Positions 43,873-52,402 of a DNA stretch of 64,000 nucleotides are shown here, piece by piece; position 1 is the stretch's first letter, and each line of letters opens with the position of its first letter. Origin of the DNA: Streptomyces sp. P9-A4 (GTDB lineage Bacteria > Actinomycetota > Actinomycetes > Streptomycetales > Streptomycetaceae); assembly GCF_036634195.1 (NCBI RefSeq), contig NZ_JAZIFY010000001.1, positions 2,490,501-2,554,500 on the forward strand, given 5' to 3'. The notes under the pieces are model-generated. The model was not told the DNA's origin and ran no database searches. It saw only the letters and a list, made by a program, of their open reading frames with translations. The position numbers and the translations under genes were made by a program.

Positions 43873-46122
43873 TCACACGAGGGCGTTCCCTGTGAGCCGA
43901 TGGGCGAGTGCGGTAAAGCGTCTGCCCGCCGAGACCGTACGGACCGCCTGGGCGATCGCCCGTCGGGAGCCGACCAGGACGACCAGCTTCCGGGCCCGGG
44001 TCACGGCCGTGTAGAGCAGGTTCCGCTGGAGCATCATCCACGCGCTCATGGTGACCGGGATCACCACCGCCGGATACTCACTGCCCTGCGAACGGTGGAT
44101 GGTGACCGCGTACGCATGGGCGAGTTCGTCCAGCTCGTCGAAGTCGTACGGCACCTCCTCGTCCTCGTCCGTCCGCACGGTCAGCCGCTGTTCGACGGCG
44201 TCCAGCGCCGTGACGACGCCGACCGTACCGTTGAAGACCCCGTTGACCCCCTTCTCATAGTTGTTCCGAATCTGGGTGACCTTGTCACCGACACGGAAGA
44301 CCCGGCCGCCGAATCTCTTCTCCGGCAGGTCGGGGCGGGCCGGGGTGATGGCCTGCTGGAGCAGTCCGTTGAGCGAGCCGGCGCCGGCCGGGCCCCGGTG
44401 CATGGGGGCGAGCACCTGGACGTCGCGGCGCGGGTCGAGCCCGAACTTGGCCGGAATCCGGCGGGCGGCGACGTCCACGGCGACCCGGGCGGCGTCCTCG
44501 GTCTCCTCCTCGACGAAGAGGAAGAAGTCCGGCAGCCCTTCGGTCCTCGGCGGGAGTCCGGCGTTGATCCGGTGCGCGTTGGTGACGACGCCGGACTCCT
44601 GGGCCTGCCGGAAGATCCGGGTCAGCCGCACCGCCGGTACGGGGCTTCCCGGGGCGAGCAGATCGCCCAGGACCTCCCCCGCGCCGACCGAGGGAAGCTG
44701 GTCCACATCGCCCACGAGCAGCAGATGCGCCCCCGGCGCCACCGCCTTGACCAGCTTGTTCGCCAGGAGCAGGTCGAGCATGGAGGCCTCGTCGACCACG
44801 ACCAGGTCGGCGTCGAGGGGCCGGTCCCGGTCGTAGGCCGCGTCGCCGCCCGGTTTCAGCTCCAGGAGCCGGTGGACGGTGGAGGCCTCGGCGCCGGTCA
44901 GCTCCGCGAGCCGCTTGGCGGCCCGGCCGGTGGGCGCGGCGAGGACGACCTTGGCCTTCTTGGCGCGGGCCAGTTCCACGATGGAGCGGACGGTGAAGGA
45001 CTTGCCGCAGCCGGGACCGCCGGTGAGCACGGCGACCTTGCGGGTGAGGGCGAGCCGTACGGCCTCCTCCTGCTCGGGGGCGAGGGAGGCCCCGGTCCGG
45101 TCGGCGAGCCAGGCGAGGGCCTTGTCCCAGGCCACGTCGCGGAAGGCGGGCAGCCGGTCCCGGTCGGTGCCGAGGAGCCGGTGGAGCTGCCCGGCGAGGG
45201 ACAGTTCGGCCCGGTGGAAGGGGATGAGGAAGACGGCGGTGACGGGGGTCCCCTCGGGCCCGGGAACGGTCTCCCGCACCACCCCCTCGGGGTCCTCGGC
45301 CAGCTCGGCGAGGCACTCGATGACAAGCCCGGTGTCGACCTGGAGGAGCTTCACGGCGTCGGCGATCAGCCGTTCCTCGGGGAGGAAGCAGTGGCCCTGG
45401 TCGCTGGACTGCGACAGGGCGTACTGGAGGCCGGCCTTCACCCGGTCGGGGCTGTCGTGGGGGATGCCGACGGCCTGGGCGATCTTGTCGGCGGTGAGGA
45501 AGCCGATCCCCCAGACGTCGGCGGCGAGCCGGTAGGGCTGGTTCCGCACGACGGAGATCGAGGCGTCCCCGTACTTCTTGTAGATCCGTACGGCGATGGA
45601 GGTCGACACCCCCACGCCCTGGAGGAAGACCATCACCTCCTTGATCGCCTTCTGCTCCTCCCAGGCGGCGGTGATGTTCTTCGTGCGCTTGGGGCCGAGC
45701 CCGGGAACCTCGATCAGGCGCGCGGGGGCGTCCTCCAGGATGTCGAGGGTGTCGAGACCGAAGTGCGTCGTGATGCGGTCGGCGAAGACGGGCCCGATGC
45801 CCTTGACGAGCCCGGAGCCGAGGTAGCGGCGGATGCCCTGGATGGTGGCGGGAAGGATCGTCGTGTAGTTGTCCACGCTGAACTGCTTGCCGTACTGCGG
45901 ATGGGACCCCCAGCGCCCCTCCATCCGCAGCGACTCCCCCGGCTGCGCGCCGAGCAGCGCCCCGACCACGGTGAGCAGATCACCGGCACCACGCCCGGTG
46001 TCGACCCGGGCGACCGTGTACCCGCTCTCCTCGTTGGCATAGGTGATCCGCTCCAGGACCCCATCGACTTCACAAACGCCTTGGCGGCTACTCCGTCCAG
46101 AGTCAACGTCCTTACCCGACAC
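43873..46122 (-). CDS. recD2: RecD2-type SF1B DNA helicase
   Basis: The 749-residue protein has the RecD2 N-terminal domain (VLERITYANEESGYTVARVD), helix-hairpin-helix repeats (IEVPGLGPKRTKNI), Walker A LTGGPGCGKSFTV, Walker B DLVVVDEASMLDLLL, and helicase motifs GDVDQLPSVGAGEVL, RIFRQAQESG and TIHRSQGSEYP. RecD2 acts outside RecBCD in repair and replication-fork processing. I chose GTG 46122 because AGGTGGGG precedes it and the frame lacks better starts. The 15-20 residues before GVLERI do not look conserved, as if the native 5' end had been replaced by the neighbouring recombinase element. Confidence 0.92.
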   Translation of the reverse strand: MSGKDVDSGRSSRQGVCEVDGVLERITYANEESGYTVARVDTGRGAGDLLTVVGALLGAQPGESLRMEGRWGSHPQYGKQFSVDNYTTILPATIQGIRRYLGSGLVKGIGPVFADRITTHFGLDTLDILEDAPARLIEVPGLGPKRTKNITAAWEEQKAIKEVMVFLQGVGVSTSIAVRIYKKYGDASISVVRNQPYRLAADVWGIGFLTADKIAQAVGIPHDSPDRVKAGLQYALSQSSDQGHCFLPEERLIADAVKLLQVDTGLVIECLAELAEDPEGVVRETVPGPEGTPVTAVFLIPFHRAELSLAGQLHRLLGTDRDRLPAFRDVAWDKALAWLADRTGASLAPEQEEAVRLALTRKVAVLTGGPGCGKSFTVRSIVELARAKKAKVVLAAPTGRAAKRLAELTGAEASTVHRLLELKPGGDAAYDRDRPLDADLVVVDEASMLDLLLANKLVKAVAPGAHLLLVGDVDQLPSVGAGEVLGDLLAPGSPVPAVRLTRIFRQAQESGVVTNAHRINAGLPPRTEGLPDFFLFVEEETEDAARVAVDVAARRIPAKFGLDPRRDVQVLAPMHRGPAGAGSLNGLLQQAITPARPDLPEKRFGGRVFRVGDKVTQIRNNYEKGVNGVFNGTVGVVTALDAVEQRLTVRTDEDEEVPYDFDELDELAHAYAVTIHRSQGSEYPAVVIPVTMSAWMMLQRNLLYTAVTRARKLVVLVGSRRAIAQAVRTVSAGRRFTALAHRLTGNALV

Positions 46123-46214
46123 GTCCCCACCTGTGCTTCCTACGTCTCCGACGCCTCGGAGGCTACTGCCAGGCTCCGACAGAGGGCTCACAATCTTCGG
46201 AAGGGGCCGAGAGG

Positions 46215-47771
46215 TCACTCAGCGAGGGAGACCGGTGCGGGCTCCGCTGCATCGCCCTCGATGACCAACGCCTCTTGCAGAGTCACCTTCTCGGGCCACG
46301 CGGTGCCCTTGCCGATGACCATGCGGAAGCTGGACTCCATGAGCTGCTTCCGCCGCCCTTCGAGATCTAGCGACTCCCACAGCTCTAGGTAGGTCATCCC
46401 TTGATCGACCTCGATCCAGCCGGATCGCACGACAGGCTGAGCACCCAATTCCTTCTTGCGGATCTTGAGCCTGTCCATCCGTTGGCGGTACTCCGCCCGG
46501 TCGTCCTCCCAGTCCCCTTCCTCGTCCTGGCGCTTCAGGCGCCGGATTTTGGCCTCTACCTGCTCCAGCTCCCTGGAACTGTCAGACCCCGTCACCCACA
46601 CCCGCTTGGTCACGCGTTCGTGGCCGAAGTGCTGGAGGAAGAGCACTTCCACCATCTCTTCGACGACTTCGGCGCGACAGCTGATGCCCTTGCATCGCCG
46701 GCTGTTCGGCCAGTTCCCACAGACGTAGTAGCGGTACTCGGGGGCCCCAGATCGGTTCTTCTGGCCACGAGAGATCTTGTGGTTGGCGTTGCTGCCACAT
46801 CCCCCACAGATAGCGGCCCCGTACATGGGTGAGGTCATGTTCACCCTGCGGGCCGTCGAGACAAGGCGAGCCTGGACGGCCGTCTGAAGCGTCTCCCACT
46901 CCTCCGTCGTGAAGACCGGATCAGCGATCAGCATGGGGTCACCGTTCTCGTTCCGAAGTACCTCCCCGCGGTACTTCTTGTACCCCAGTAGCGCCGGATT
47001 CGTCAGGAGGGCCTTGATCGAGCCGTTAGACCAATGCTCCCGGCTTGTCTCCAGGTCTTTCCTGAGAGGCGACTTGCTCTTGGTCGGCTTGCCTCGGGCG
47101 ATGCGTGCCCGGTCCCGCGCGGTCAGTACGTCCGAATCGTTGAGCTTGGTCGCGATATTCGCGTGAGACTCGTTGGCGATGACCCACTCCCGCATCCGGT
47201 GAAGCCAGATCACCATCTCCTCGTCCAGCTCGATGTACGCGGCCTCTCGGCCGTTCTCGTACCGCTTGAGGATGCGGTAGCCGAAGGGAGGGATACCCCC
47301 TGGCCAGCGGTTCGTGAAGCGTCGCCGGTCATGGGAGTCCTGGATGCGCTTCTTGATGCGCTCCAGCTCGTTGTGCGGACCGAGTGACTTCACGTGCAGG
47401 ATGGCGCGGCCCTCAGGCGTCTGCATCTGCTCCGTGAACGAGGCGTCATCCAGGACATGGATCTCCTTGTTCCATTCGAGCATCTTGAAGACGAACGCCA
47501 TGAAATGCGGTTCGCTGCGGCTGAGCCGGTCTTGGTTCGTGACCCACAGCTCATCCCACTCTTCGCGCTTGTCCATGGCCAGCCACTCACCGAGTGCCGG
47601 CCTGTCGAACATGTCCACGTCGCCGGACACGGACACGTCCGCCGTGATGCCGACGATGCGGGCTCCCTCCTCTGCGGCCCTGGTCCTCAGCCTGGCGTCT
47701 TGAGCCTCAATGGACTCGCTCTTCTCGTCCCGGCTGTAGGAGATTCGTTCAGCCAGTAGCACACGTCTCAC
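46215..47771 (-). CDS. Large serine recombinase (phage/ICE-type integrase)
   Basis: The 518-residue protein has a resolvase-type catalytic domain (about 1-150; likely nucleophile Ser11 in AERIS, followed by SESIEAQ and NQDRLSRSEPHF), a recombinase domain (about 165-300), a zinc ribbon (CGGCGSN to CGN and RRCKGISC, about 325-375) and a coiled-coil arm rich in Lys/Arg/Glu (about 405-445). The parts appear complete, so it may be active. Codon use is looser and less G+C-rich than in neighbours, which suggests transfer. It reads towards recD2 and stops 92 bases before the chosen recD2 start; an attachment site is therefore expected near 46123-46215. AAAGGG precedes GTG 47771. Confidence 0.93.
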   Translation of the reverse strand: MRRVLLAERISYSRDEKSESIEAQDARLRTRAAEEGARIVGITADVSVSGDVDMFDRPALGEWLAMDKREEWDELWVTNQDRLSRSEPHFMAFVFKMLEWNKEIHVLDDASFTEQMQTPEGRAILHVKSLGPHNELERIKKRIQDSHDRRRFTNRWPGGIPPFGYRILKRYENGREAAYIELDEEMVIWLHRMREWVIANESHANIATKLNDSDVLTARDRARIARGKPTKSKSPLRKDLETSREHWSNGSIKALLTNPALLGYKKYRGEVLRNENGDPMLIADPVFTTEEWETLQTAVQARLVSTARRVNMTSPMYGAAICGGCGSNANHKISRGQKNRSGAPEYRYYVCGNWPNSRRCKGISCRAEVVEEMVEVLFLQHFGHERVTKRVWVTGSDSSRELEQVEAKIRRLKRQDEEGDWEDDRAEYRQRMDRLKIRKKELGAQPVVRSGWIEVDQGMTYLELWESLDLEGRRKQLMESSFRMVIGKGTAWPEKVTLQEALVIEGDAAEPAPVSLAE

Positions 47772-47815
47772 GGTCGCCCTTTCACCTTGACCTGGGAATA
47801 TGCTGTGGAAAACCG

Positions 47816-48097
47816 TCAGGACTCCCGCTGCGCCAGCCGTGCCCCACGGCTGTCCGCGACCCGTTTCACGTCCCGCAGGGACTCGCTGAGCCGACTGGCG
47901 AGGTAGTGCAGTTCACCGTTGGTCACCCGACGGTCCGCGAGGAGTTCGGCGGCATGGCCGAGGAGTCCGCCGGCCATACCGAGCTGGATGCTCTCGATGT
48001 CGTCGGCAAGCCGTGAGACACGGCCCGACCCGTCGCCCCGCAGGTAGCAGGGGCGACCGCCTTCCCCAGTCCAGGGCAGCAGCCGTCCGGCGGTCAC
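47816..48097 (-). CDS. Hypothetical small protein of the XRE/DUF397 neighbourhood
   Basis: This 93-residue protein begins TAGRLLPWTGEGGRPCYLRG and ends with a helical segment (LADRRVTNGELHYLASRLSE, then SLRDVKRVADSRGARL). Similar proteins are frequent beside Streptomyces XRE-DUF5753 regulators. GTG 48097 overlaps the stop of the next gene upstream (GTGA). Function is unknown. Confidence 0.72.
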   Translation of the reverse strand: MTAGRLLPWTGEGGRPCYLRGDGSGRVSRLADDIESIQLGMAGGLLGHAAELLADRRVTNGELHYLASRLSESLRDVKRVADSRGARLAQRES

Positions 48098-48387
48098 GAC
48101 GCCACCCCTACGGGGAGGGCGGGCAGCATACGGATGTCCACGCCCGGCCCCACGATCCGCAAGGCGCGCCTGGCGACCGTCCGCCGCTCATCGGCGAGGA
48201 GGTACGGACGCACCAGCGGGCTGTCCTCGCTGCGCGGCGGACGGCTTCCGATGTGGTGCGCGGTCGACCCTCCGACGTACACGCAGGAGTAGGGGTACGT
48301 AGGGCGGTACGACGCCGGATTCCGCCGCCATCGGGAGGGGAGGAACCGCGCGAACGCCTCCCGGAGCCGGGCGAGGTGAGATGTCAT
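48094..48387 (-). CDS. Hypothetical basic protein, coupled to the downstream small gene
   Basis: The 97-residue protein has an Arg-rich N-terminus (MTSHLARLREAFARFLPSRW) and a tail VARRALRIVGPGVDIRMLPAL. No domain is recognised. It shares a 4-base overlap with the gene at 47816-48097 and a divergent promoter with the XRE regulator (48388-48507). Confidence 0.65.
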   Translation of the reverse strand: MTSHLARLREAFARFLPSRWRRNPASYRPTYPYSCVYVGGSTAHHIGSRPPRSEDSPLVRPYLLADERRTVARRALRIVGPGVDIRMLPALPVGVAS

Positions 48388-48507
48388 GACAACCGCTTCC
48401 TTTCGTAGCGTTGTGTGTCGATCTACTCACAGAGTGGGGTCGAAGCTGGATACGCTTCCAGTACCGGAGGCTTGACAGGACACTCGTCAGGTTGGGGAGT
48501 CGGCCGC

Positions 48508-49332
48508 ATGGAACAGCGCCGAAAGCCGCGCACGCAACGACAGAAGTACGGGGAGGAGTTGAGGCTGCGGCGGATCGCGGCCGGTCTCACGCAGGAGGAA
48601 CTGGGCGACCTGGTCGTCTGCTCACCCACGCTCATCAGCCACTTCGAGGCCGGGAGACGACTTCCGAAGCCCGATGACGCACGGCGGATCGACCGGGCGC
48701 TGGGGACGGACGGGTTCTTCGAGCGCTGGCTGGAGGACCTGGAGTCCAAGTACGCCGACCACTTCGCGGCTGCCGCCGAGTTGGAACTACAGGCCACGAC
48801 GATCGAGCAGTTCGCCCTGTCGCTGGTTCCCGGCGTGCTCCAGACCCCTGAATACGCGCGCGCTCTGTTCCGGGCATACCGGCCGAACCACACGGCGGAG
48901 GAACTTGACGAGGCCGTTGTCATCCGAACAAAGCGTGCCCGTCTTCTCGACGGGCCGGCGCATCCTGTCATCTGGACGCTGCTCGACGAGGCTGTGCTTC
49001 GGCGCGAGGTCGGAGGACGAAAGGTGATGGCTGAACAGCTCCACAGGATCGCCGACTTGGCCGAGGCGGGACGGATCCGGCTGCACGTACTGCCGAACAG
49101 CGCTGGTGCTCACGCGCTCCAGCAGAGTCTGCTCACCCTCATGAGCTTCGAGGACTCCGCCCCGGTCGCCTACGTGGAAGCGTTCCTCACGGGCAACCTG
49201 ATGGATGATCCCTCCCTGGTGAACGCCAGTCGCACGGCCTACGCTCTGGCTCTGAGCGATGCACTGTCGCGACAGGAGTCACTGGCCCTCGTGAGGGCAG
49301 CAGCAGAGGAATACGCACATGGTCCACAGTGA
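48508..49332 (+). CDS. XRE-family regulator with DUF5753 domain
   Basis: The 274-residue protein has an N-terminal HTH_XRE (YGEELRLRRIAAGLTQEELG, DLVVCSPTLISHFEAGRRLP) and a DUF5753 domain (TIEQFALSLVPGVLQTPEYA, LTLMSFEDSAPVAYVE). Such regulators pair with DUF397 proteins across Streptomyces; BldB/AbaA-type systems are relatives. ATG 48508 lies after GGGGAG; the frame extends to 48415 without a good start. It overlaps the following DUF397 gene by 14 bases. Confidence 0.9.
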   Translation: MEQRRKPRTQRQKYGEELRLRRIAAGLTQEELGDLVVCSPTLISHFEAGRRLPKPDDARRIDRALGTDGFFERWLEDLESKYADHFAAAAELELQATTIEQFALSLVPGVLQTPEYARALFRAYRPNHTAEELDEAVVIRTKRARLLDGPAHPVIWTLLDEAVLRREVGGRKVMAEQLHRIADLAEAGRIRLHVLPNSAGAHALQQSLLTLMSFEDSAPVAYVEAFLTGNLMDDPSLVNASRTAYALALSDALSRQESLALVRAAAEEYAHGPQ

Positions 49333-49543
49333 GCACACCGTCTCCGACTCGTCCTCCCTCACCGGGTGGCACAAGTCCAGCTACAGCGGCGGCGATCAGG
49401 GCGAGTGCCTTGAGGTAGCCCATGGCCACGCCGGCGTGCCCGTCCGTGACAGTAAGGCCGTGACCGGCCCCGCTGTTGTCTTCTCGGCCGACGGCTGGTC
49501 CGTCTTCGTCGCCGCCGTCAAGGACGGCCGCTTCTCCGCCTGA
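49319..49543 (+). CDS. DUF397 protein (BldB-type partner)
   Basis: The 74-residue protein contains LTGWHKSSYSGGDQGECLEV and VRDSKAVTGPAVVFSADGWS, the two DUF397 hallmarks. It starts inside the end of the XRE gene and likely acts with it, either as a toxin-antitoxin-like pair or as a developmental control pair. Confidence 0.9.
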   Translation: MVHSEHTVSDSSSLTGWHKSSYSGGDQGECLEVAHGHAGVPVRDSKAVTGPAVVFSADGWSVFVAAVKDGRFSA

Positions 49544-49585
49544 ATCTCCGGGCTCCACGGGCCCGGAGAACAGCGGCGAGAGAGG

Positions 49586-50335
49586 TCACGCCCGGTTCAG
49601 GAACCCCTCCCGAAGCTCCGGGTCGCGCAGAAGTGCCAGTACGTCGTCTTCGCCCGCGAAGAGTGCCTCGGCTGCGGCGTGCTCGGACTGGTGGAACATC
49701 GTGACGAGCACGTCGACGAGTGGGCGGTTCCAGGAGACCTGGACGATCTCTCTCGCCTTGTCGTGCTGTCCCTTGTCCGTGGCGATGCGCCATAGTTCCA
49801 ACGAGTGCCGAGACGTCGCATAGGCATCCACCCGTCCCTTGACCAGGACCGGTCTGCTGTTCAGCCCGAACACGTCGATGCACGCCTGGCCTTGTGGCGT
49901 CCTCGCCTTGTACTCGCCGAGGGGAAGCACCAGGCGTAGATGGTCCAGCGGATCCCGCGGGGTCGGGTCGACCAGGAGGGGGGCACCGTCGCCGTCGAGG
50001 GGGAACAGGCTCCTCTTTTGGTTGCTGTTGCAAAACGAGCAGGCGAGCAGGTGGTTGAGCCAGTCGAAGGTACGGAGCGGAGTACGGCTCTTCGGGTCGA
50101 AATGATCGATGTCCGTGCCCTGGCTGTCGCCGCAGTACATGCAGCGCGCGTGGCCGGGCGCCATCTCCGTGAGTGCGGCGAGGAGCGCGGGGCGTACGCT
50201 CCGCCGGGCGCCCCAGAGGTCCTTGGCCTTGGTCTTCCGGGCCTTCTCCGTGGTCTGTTCCGCGATCTTCTCGGTGTACTCCCCCAGCCGCGTCGCCGTC
50301 TCTTGCGGCAGCGCGATACGCCGAAGCCGGATCAC
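49586..50335 (-). CDS. ptuB: HNH endonuclease PtuB, Septu-type anti-phage effector
   Basis: The 249-residue protein has a Zn-finger HNH nuclease: CMYC (65-68), DIDHFDPKS with His78, Asn94 in WLNHLLAC and CSFCNSNQK (99-106). This spacing matches the TIGR02646/PtuB group. In Septu systems PtuB is the nuclease and PtuA the ATPase sensor. GTG 50335 overlaps the ptuA stop (GTGA), so expression is coupled. No reverse transcriptase lies nearby, so it is not a retron-Septu. Confidence 0.8.
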   Translation of the reverse strand: MIRLRRIALPQETATRLGEYTEKIAEQTTEKARKTKAKDLWGARRSVRPALLAALTEMAPGHARCMYCGDSQGTDIDHFDPKSRTPLRTFDWLNHLLACSFCNSNQKRSLFPLDGDGAPLLVDPTPRDPLDHLRLVLPLGEYKARTPQGQACIDVFGLNSRPVLVKGRVDAYATSRHSLELWRIATDKGQHDKAREIVQVSWNRPLVDVLVTMFHQSEHAAAEALFAGEDDVLALLRDPELREGFLNRA

Positions 50336-51720
50336 TCCGCCTCGCCCTCCGCGATCTCGTCGGAGAGCCGCTGGAGCCGGGCGGACATCTCGTCGAGGCG
50401 AGCCGTCGGCGAACTGGTGAGCCGGCTCTTCAGCTCCTTGTATCGGGTCAGGGTCTCCGCCGACGTGTCGCCGTCGTAGACGCTCGCTTCCAGCTCCACG
50501 AACTCGGCGCGGAGCCGCTCGGCCCGTGCGGAGTACGGGGTGTCCAGACCGAACAGCTCGGAGAGGACCGCGTCGTCTCCGCTGCCGAAAACCACCCGCT
50601 CGTACAGGTCCTCCGGCACCACTTCCGGCGCGGCCTCCTCGTCGACTCCGGGGAGGCGGACCAGGCCTCCGGGGTCGGCCGCCTGGCAGATGTACGGGCT
50701 GTGCGTGGTGACGATGAACTGGATGTGGGGGAAGTGCGAGGTCAACCACGGCCCGATGCGACGCTGCCAAGTGATGTGGAGGTGGGCGTCGATCTCGTCG
50801 ATGATCACCACTCCGGGAACGCGGATCACCCGGAGGCCCTCGCCGTCTCCGGGGAACGCCGCGTCACCGAACGCGTCGTGGATCTGTTTGAGCAGGTCGA
50901 CGACGAGGGAGGCGACCGTACGGAAGCCGTCGCTCATCTCACGCAAGGGGAAGCGGTGTCCGTCGCGGGTGACCCAGAGCCCTTCGGAGTCCACGTCGTC
51001 CCCTCGGTATCCGTCCGGCAGAAGCCCGTCGCCCAGGATGGACAGAGCCGCCCCCTTCAGGGCTTCGGCGCCTTCCCTGCCCTCCAGCGCGCGCAGGTGC
51101 TGCTCGATCAGCCAGCCGACGCCCTCGGCGAGAGAAGCGTCCTCGTGGAACAGGCTGGCCTGGCGGGCGACCGGGCCGGAGGCCAGCATCAGTCGCTGTA
51201 CGTCTCCGGAGCCGCCTGCCATGCGCCGGAACGGCCCGTACGCGGCACAGAACCAGCCCGCCGGGTTGTCGGACCAGGGGCCGCGCCGGGCGGGGGTGGC
51301 ACTGGTCGCCCGTGCCTTCGGGTACCGGACCTCCTCCAGCGCGGGCTGCGCGCCCCGGCGACTGCCGCTCGCTTCACCTGGTGCGGTCCACTTGAGTCCG
51401 GTCCAGAACTCGTCCACGGTCCTTCCCCCGACGCTGAACCTGTCGAAGTTCCTGTCCCTCACGATCTCGACCTCGGCCCGGCCGACCTCCGTCCCCCGCG
51501 CGATCCAGTTCTCGAAGCTCTGGACGAGCCCGCGCGCTGCCACCGGCCCGCTCAGGGCCAGCGCCAGCGCACGCAGCAGGGTCGTCTTGCCCGACCCGTT
51601 ACGGCCCGCGAGCACCGTCCAGCCGGCATGACTGCCGTCGGGCCGGGTCAGCGCCAGGTCGACCATGCGAGGACCGTGGAACGACTTGATGTTCTCGATG
51701 TGGATCCTGCTGACGTACAT
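50332..51720 (-). CDS. ptuA: AAA/ABC-type ATPase PtuA, Septu-type anti-phage system
   Basis: This 462-residue ATPase (SMC/OLD-like) begins MYVSRIHIENIKSFHG. Walker A is GRNGSGKTT (39-47), the signature region MSDGFRTVASLVVDLL, Walker B VVIIDEIDAHLH, and the H-loop TTHSPYICQA. The C-terminus is a coiled coil. Paired with an HNH gene by a 4-base overlap, it fits PtuA of Septu. The start is not firm: no ribosome site precedes ATG 51720, and the frame continues to 51819. Its location between a recombinase and core genes fits mobile defence cargo. Confidence 0.8.
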   Translation of the reverse strand: MYVSRIHIENIKSFHGPRMVDLALTRPDGSHAGWTVLAGRNGSGKTTLLRALALALSGPVAARGLVQSFENWIARGTEVGRAEVEIVRDRNFDRFSVGGRTVDEFWTGLKWTAPGEASGSRRGAQPALEEVRYPKARATSATPARRGPWSDNPAGWFCAAYGPFRRMAGGSGDVQRLMLASGPVARQASLFHEDASLAEGVGWLIEQHLRALEGREGAEALKGAALSILGDGLLPDGYRGDDVDSEGLWVTRDGHRFPLREMSDGFRTVASLVVDLLKQIHDAFGDAAFPGDGEGLRVIRVPGVVIIDEIDAHLHITWQRRIGPWLTSHFPHIQFIVTTHSPYICQAADPGGLVRLPGVDEEAAPEVVPEDLYERVVFGSGDDAVLSELFGLDTPYSARAERLRAEFVELEASVYDGDTSAETLTRYKELKSRLTSSPTARLDEMSARLQRLSDEIAEGEAE

Positions 51721-51922
51721 GGGAGTCGCAGTCCGTTCGCTCGGTCCTGAGGGCGGAACCAGGGCAGGAGACGACCTGCCGACCCGGATGGCCGATTCTA
51801 CGGAAGGCGGTACGGACAACCTGTACCCGCGCGTCCGCGTCGGGACCCCGGGTGCCGTCCCGCCCGGAGCCGCTCACGTTCTCGACATGCCGACGCACAA
51901 AGCCCGTCATAGCGTTGTCCGC

Positions 51923-52384
51923 GTGAGCGACGGATCTTTCCAGGACGACGTGCTGAGCGAGCTCGGGGACGACCGGCTCCAGGAGATCGCCGGGCTCGTC
52001 GGCACGGATGTCGTCGGGGCCAGGGAGCTCGTGGGCGGTTCGGTCGCGGAGCTCTCCGGCGAGCTGCGCCAGGCGGCCGCCGAACCGGGCAGCGCGGACG
52101 AGGTCCGCGCCGCCGTCGACGAGGTGACCTCCACCGAGCCGCCGCTCCAGGGCGTCGCCACGCTCGGCGGTCTGGCGGCGGGCGGGTTGATGGCCGGAGT
52201 GCTCGCCAAGCTCGCCAAACCGGCGGCGAACGCGGTCGCCAAGCGCACTGGCCTCCCGCCCGCGACGGTCAACCGCGCCGTCGACATCCTCGTCCCCGTG
52301 GTCCTCGCCGCCCTCACCAAGCGCGCCGCCGCGAAGAAGGGCGGCGGGCTCGGCAACCTCCTGGGCGGCGGCACCAAGAAGTAA
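51923..52384 (+). CDS. DUF937 (YidB-like) protein
   Basis: The 153-residue protein is an Ala-rich helical DUF937 member (DDVLSELGDDRLQEIAGLVG, LVPVVLAALTKRAAAKKGGG and GLGNLLGGG). TAGCGT seven bases before GTG 51923 could be a -10 box for a leaderless transcript, since no ribosome site is visible. ATG 51887 is an in-frame alternative. It probably marks the return to core chromosome. Confidence 0.8.
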   Translation: MSDGSFQDDVLSELGDDRLQEIAGLVGTDVVGARELVGGSVAELSGELRQAAAEPGSADEVRAAVDEVTSTEPPLQGVATLGGLAAGGLMAGVLAKLAKPAANAVAKRTGLPPATVNRAVDILVPVVLAALTKRAAAKKGGGLGNLLGGGTKK

Positions 52385-52402
52385 CCAGCGGGGTCGGGGC
52401 CC

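Noticed and set aside
46123..46215. Attachment site of the serine recombinase
   Set aside because: An att core is expected here, but I found no matching repeat at the other boundary by eye, so no feature was called.
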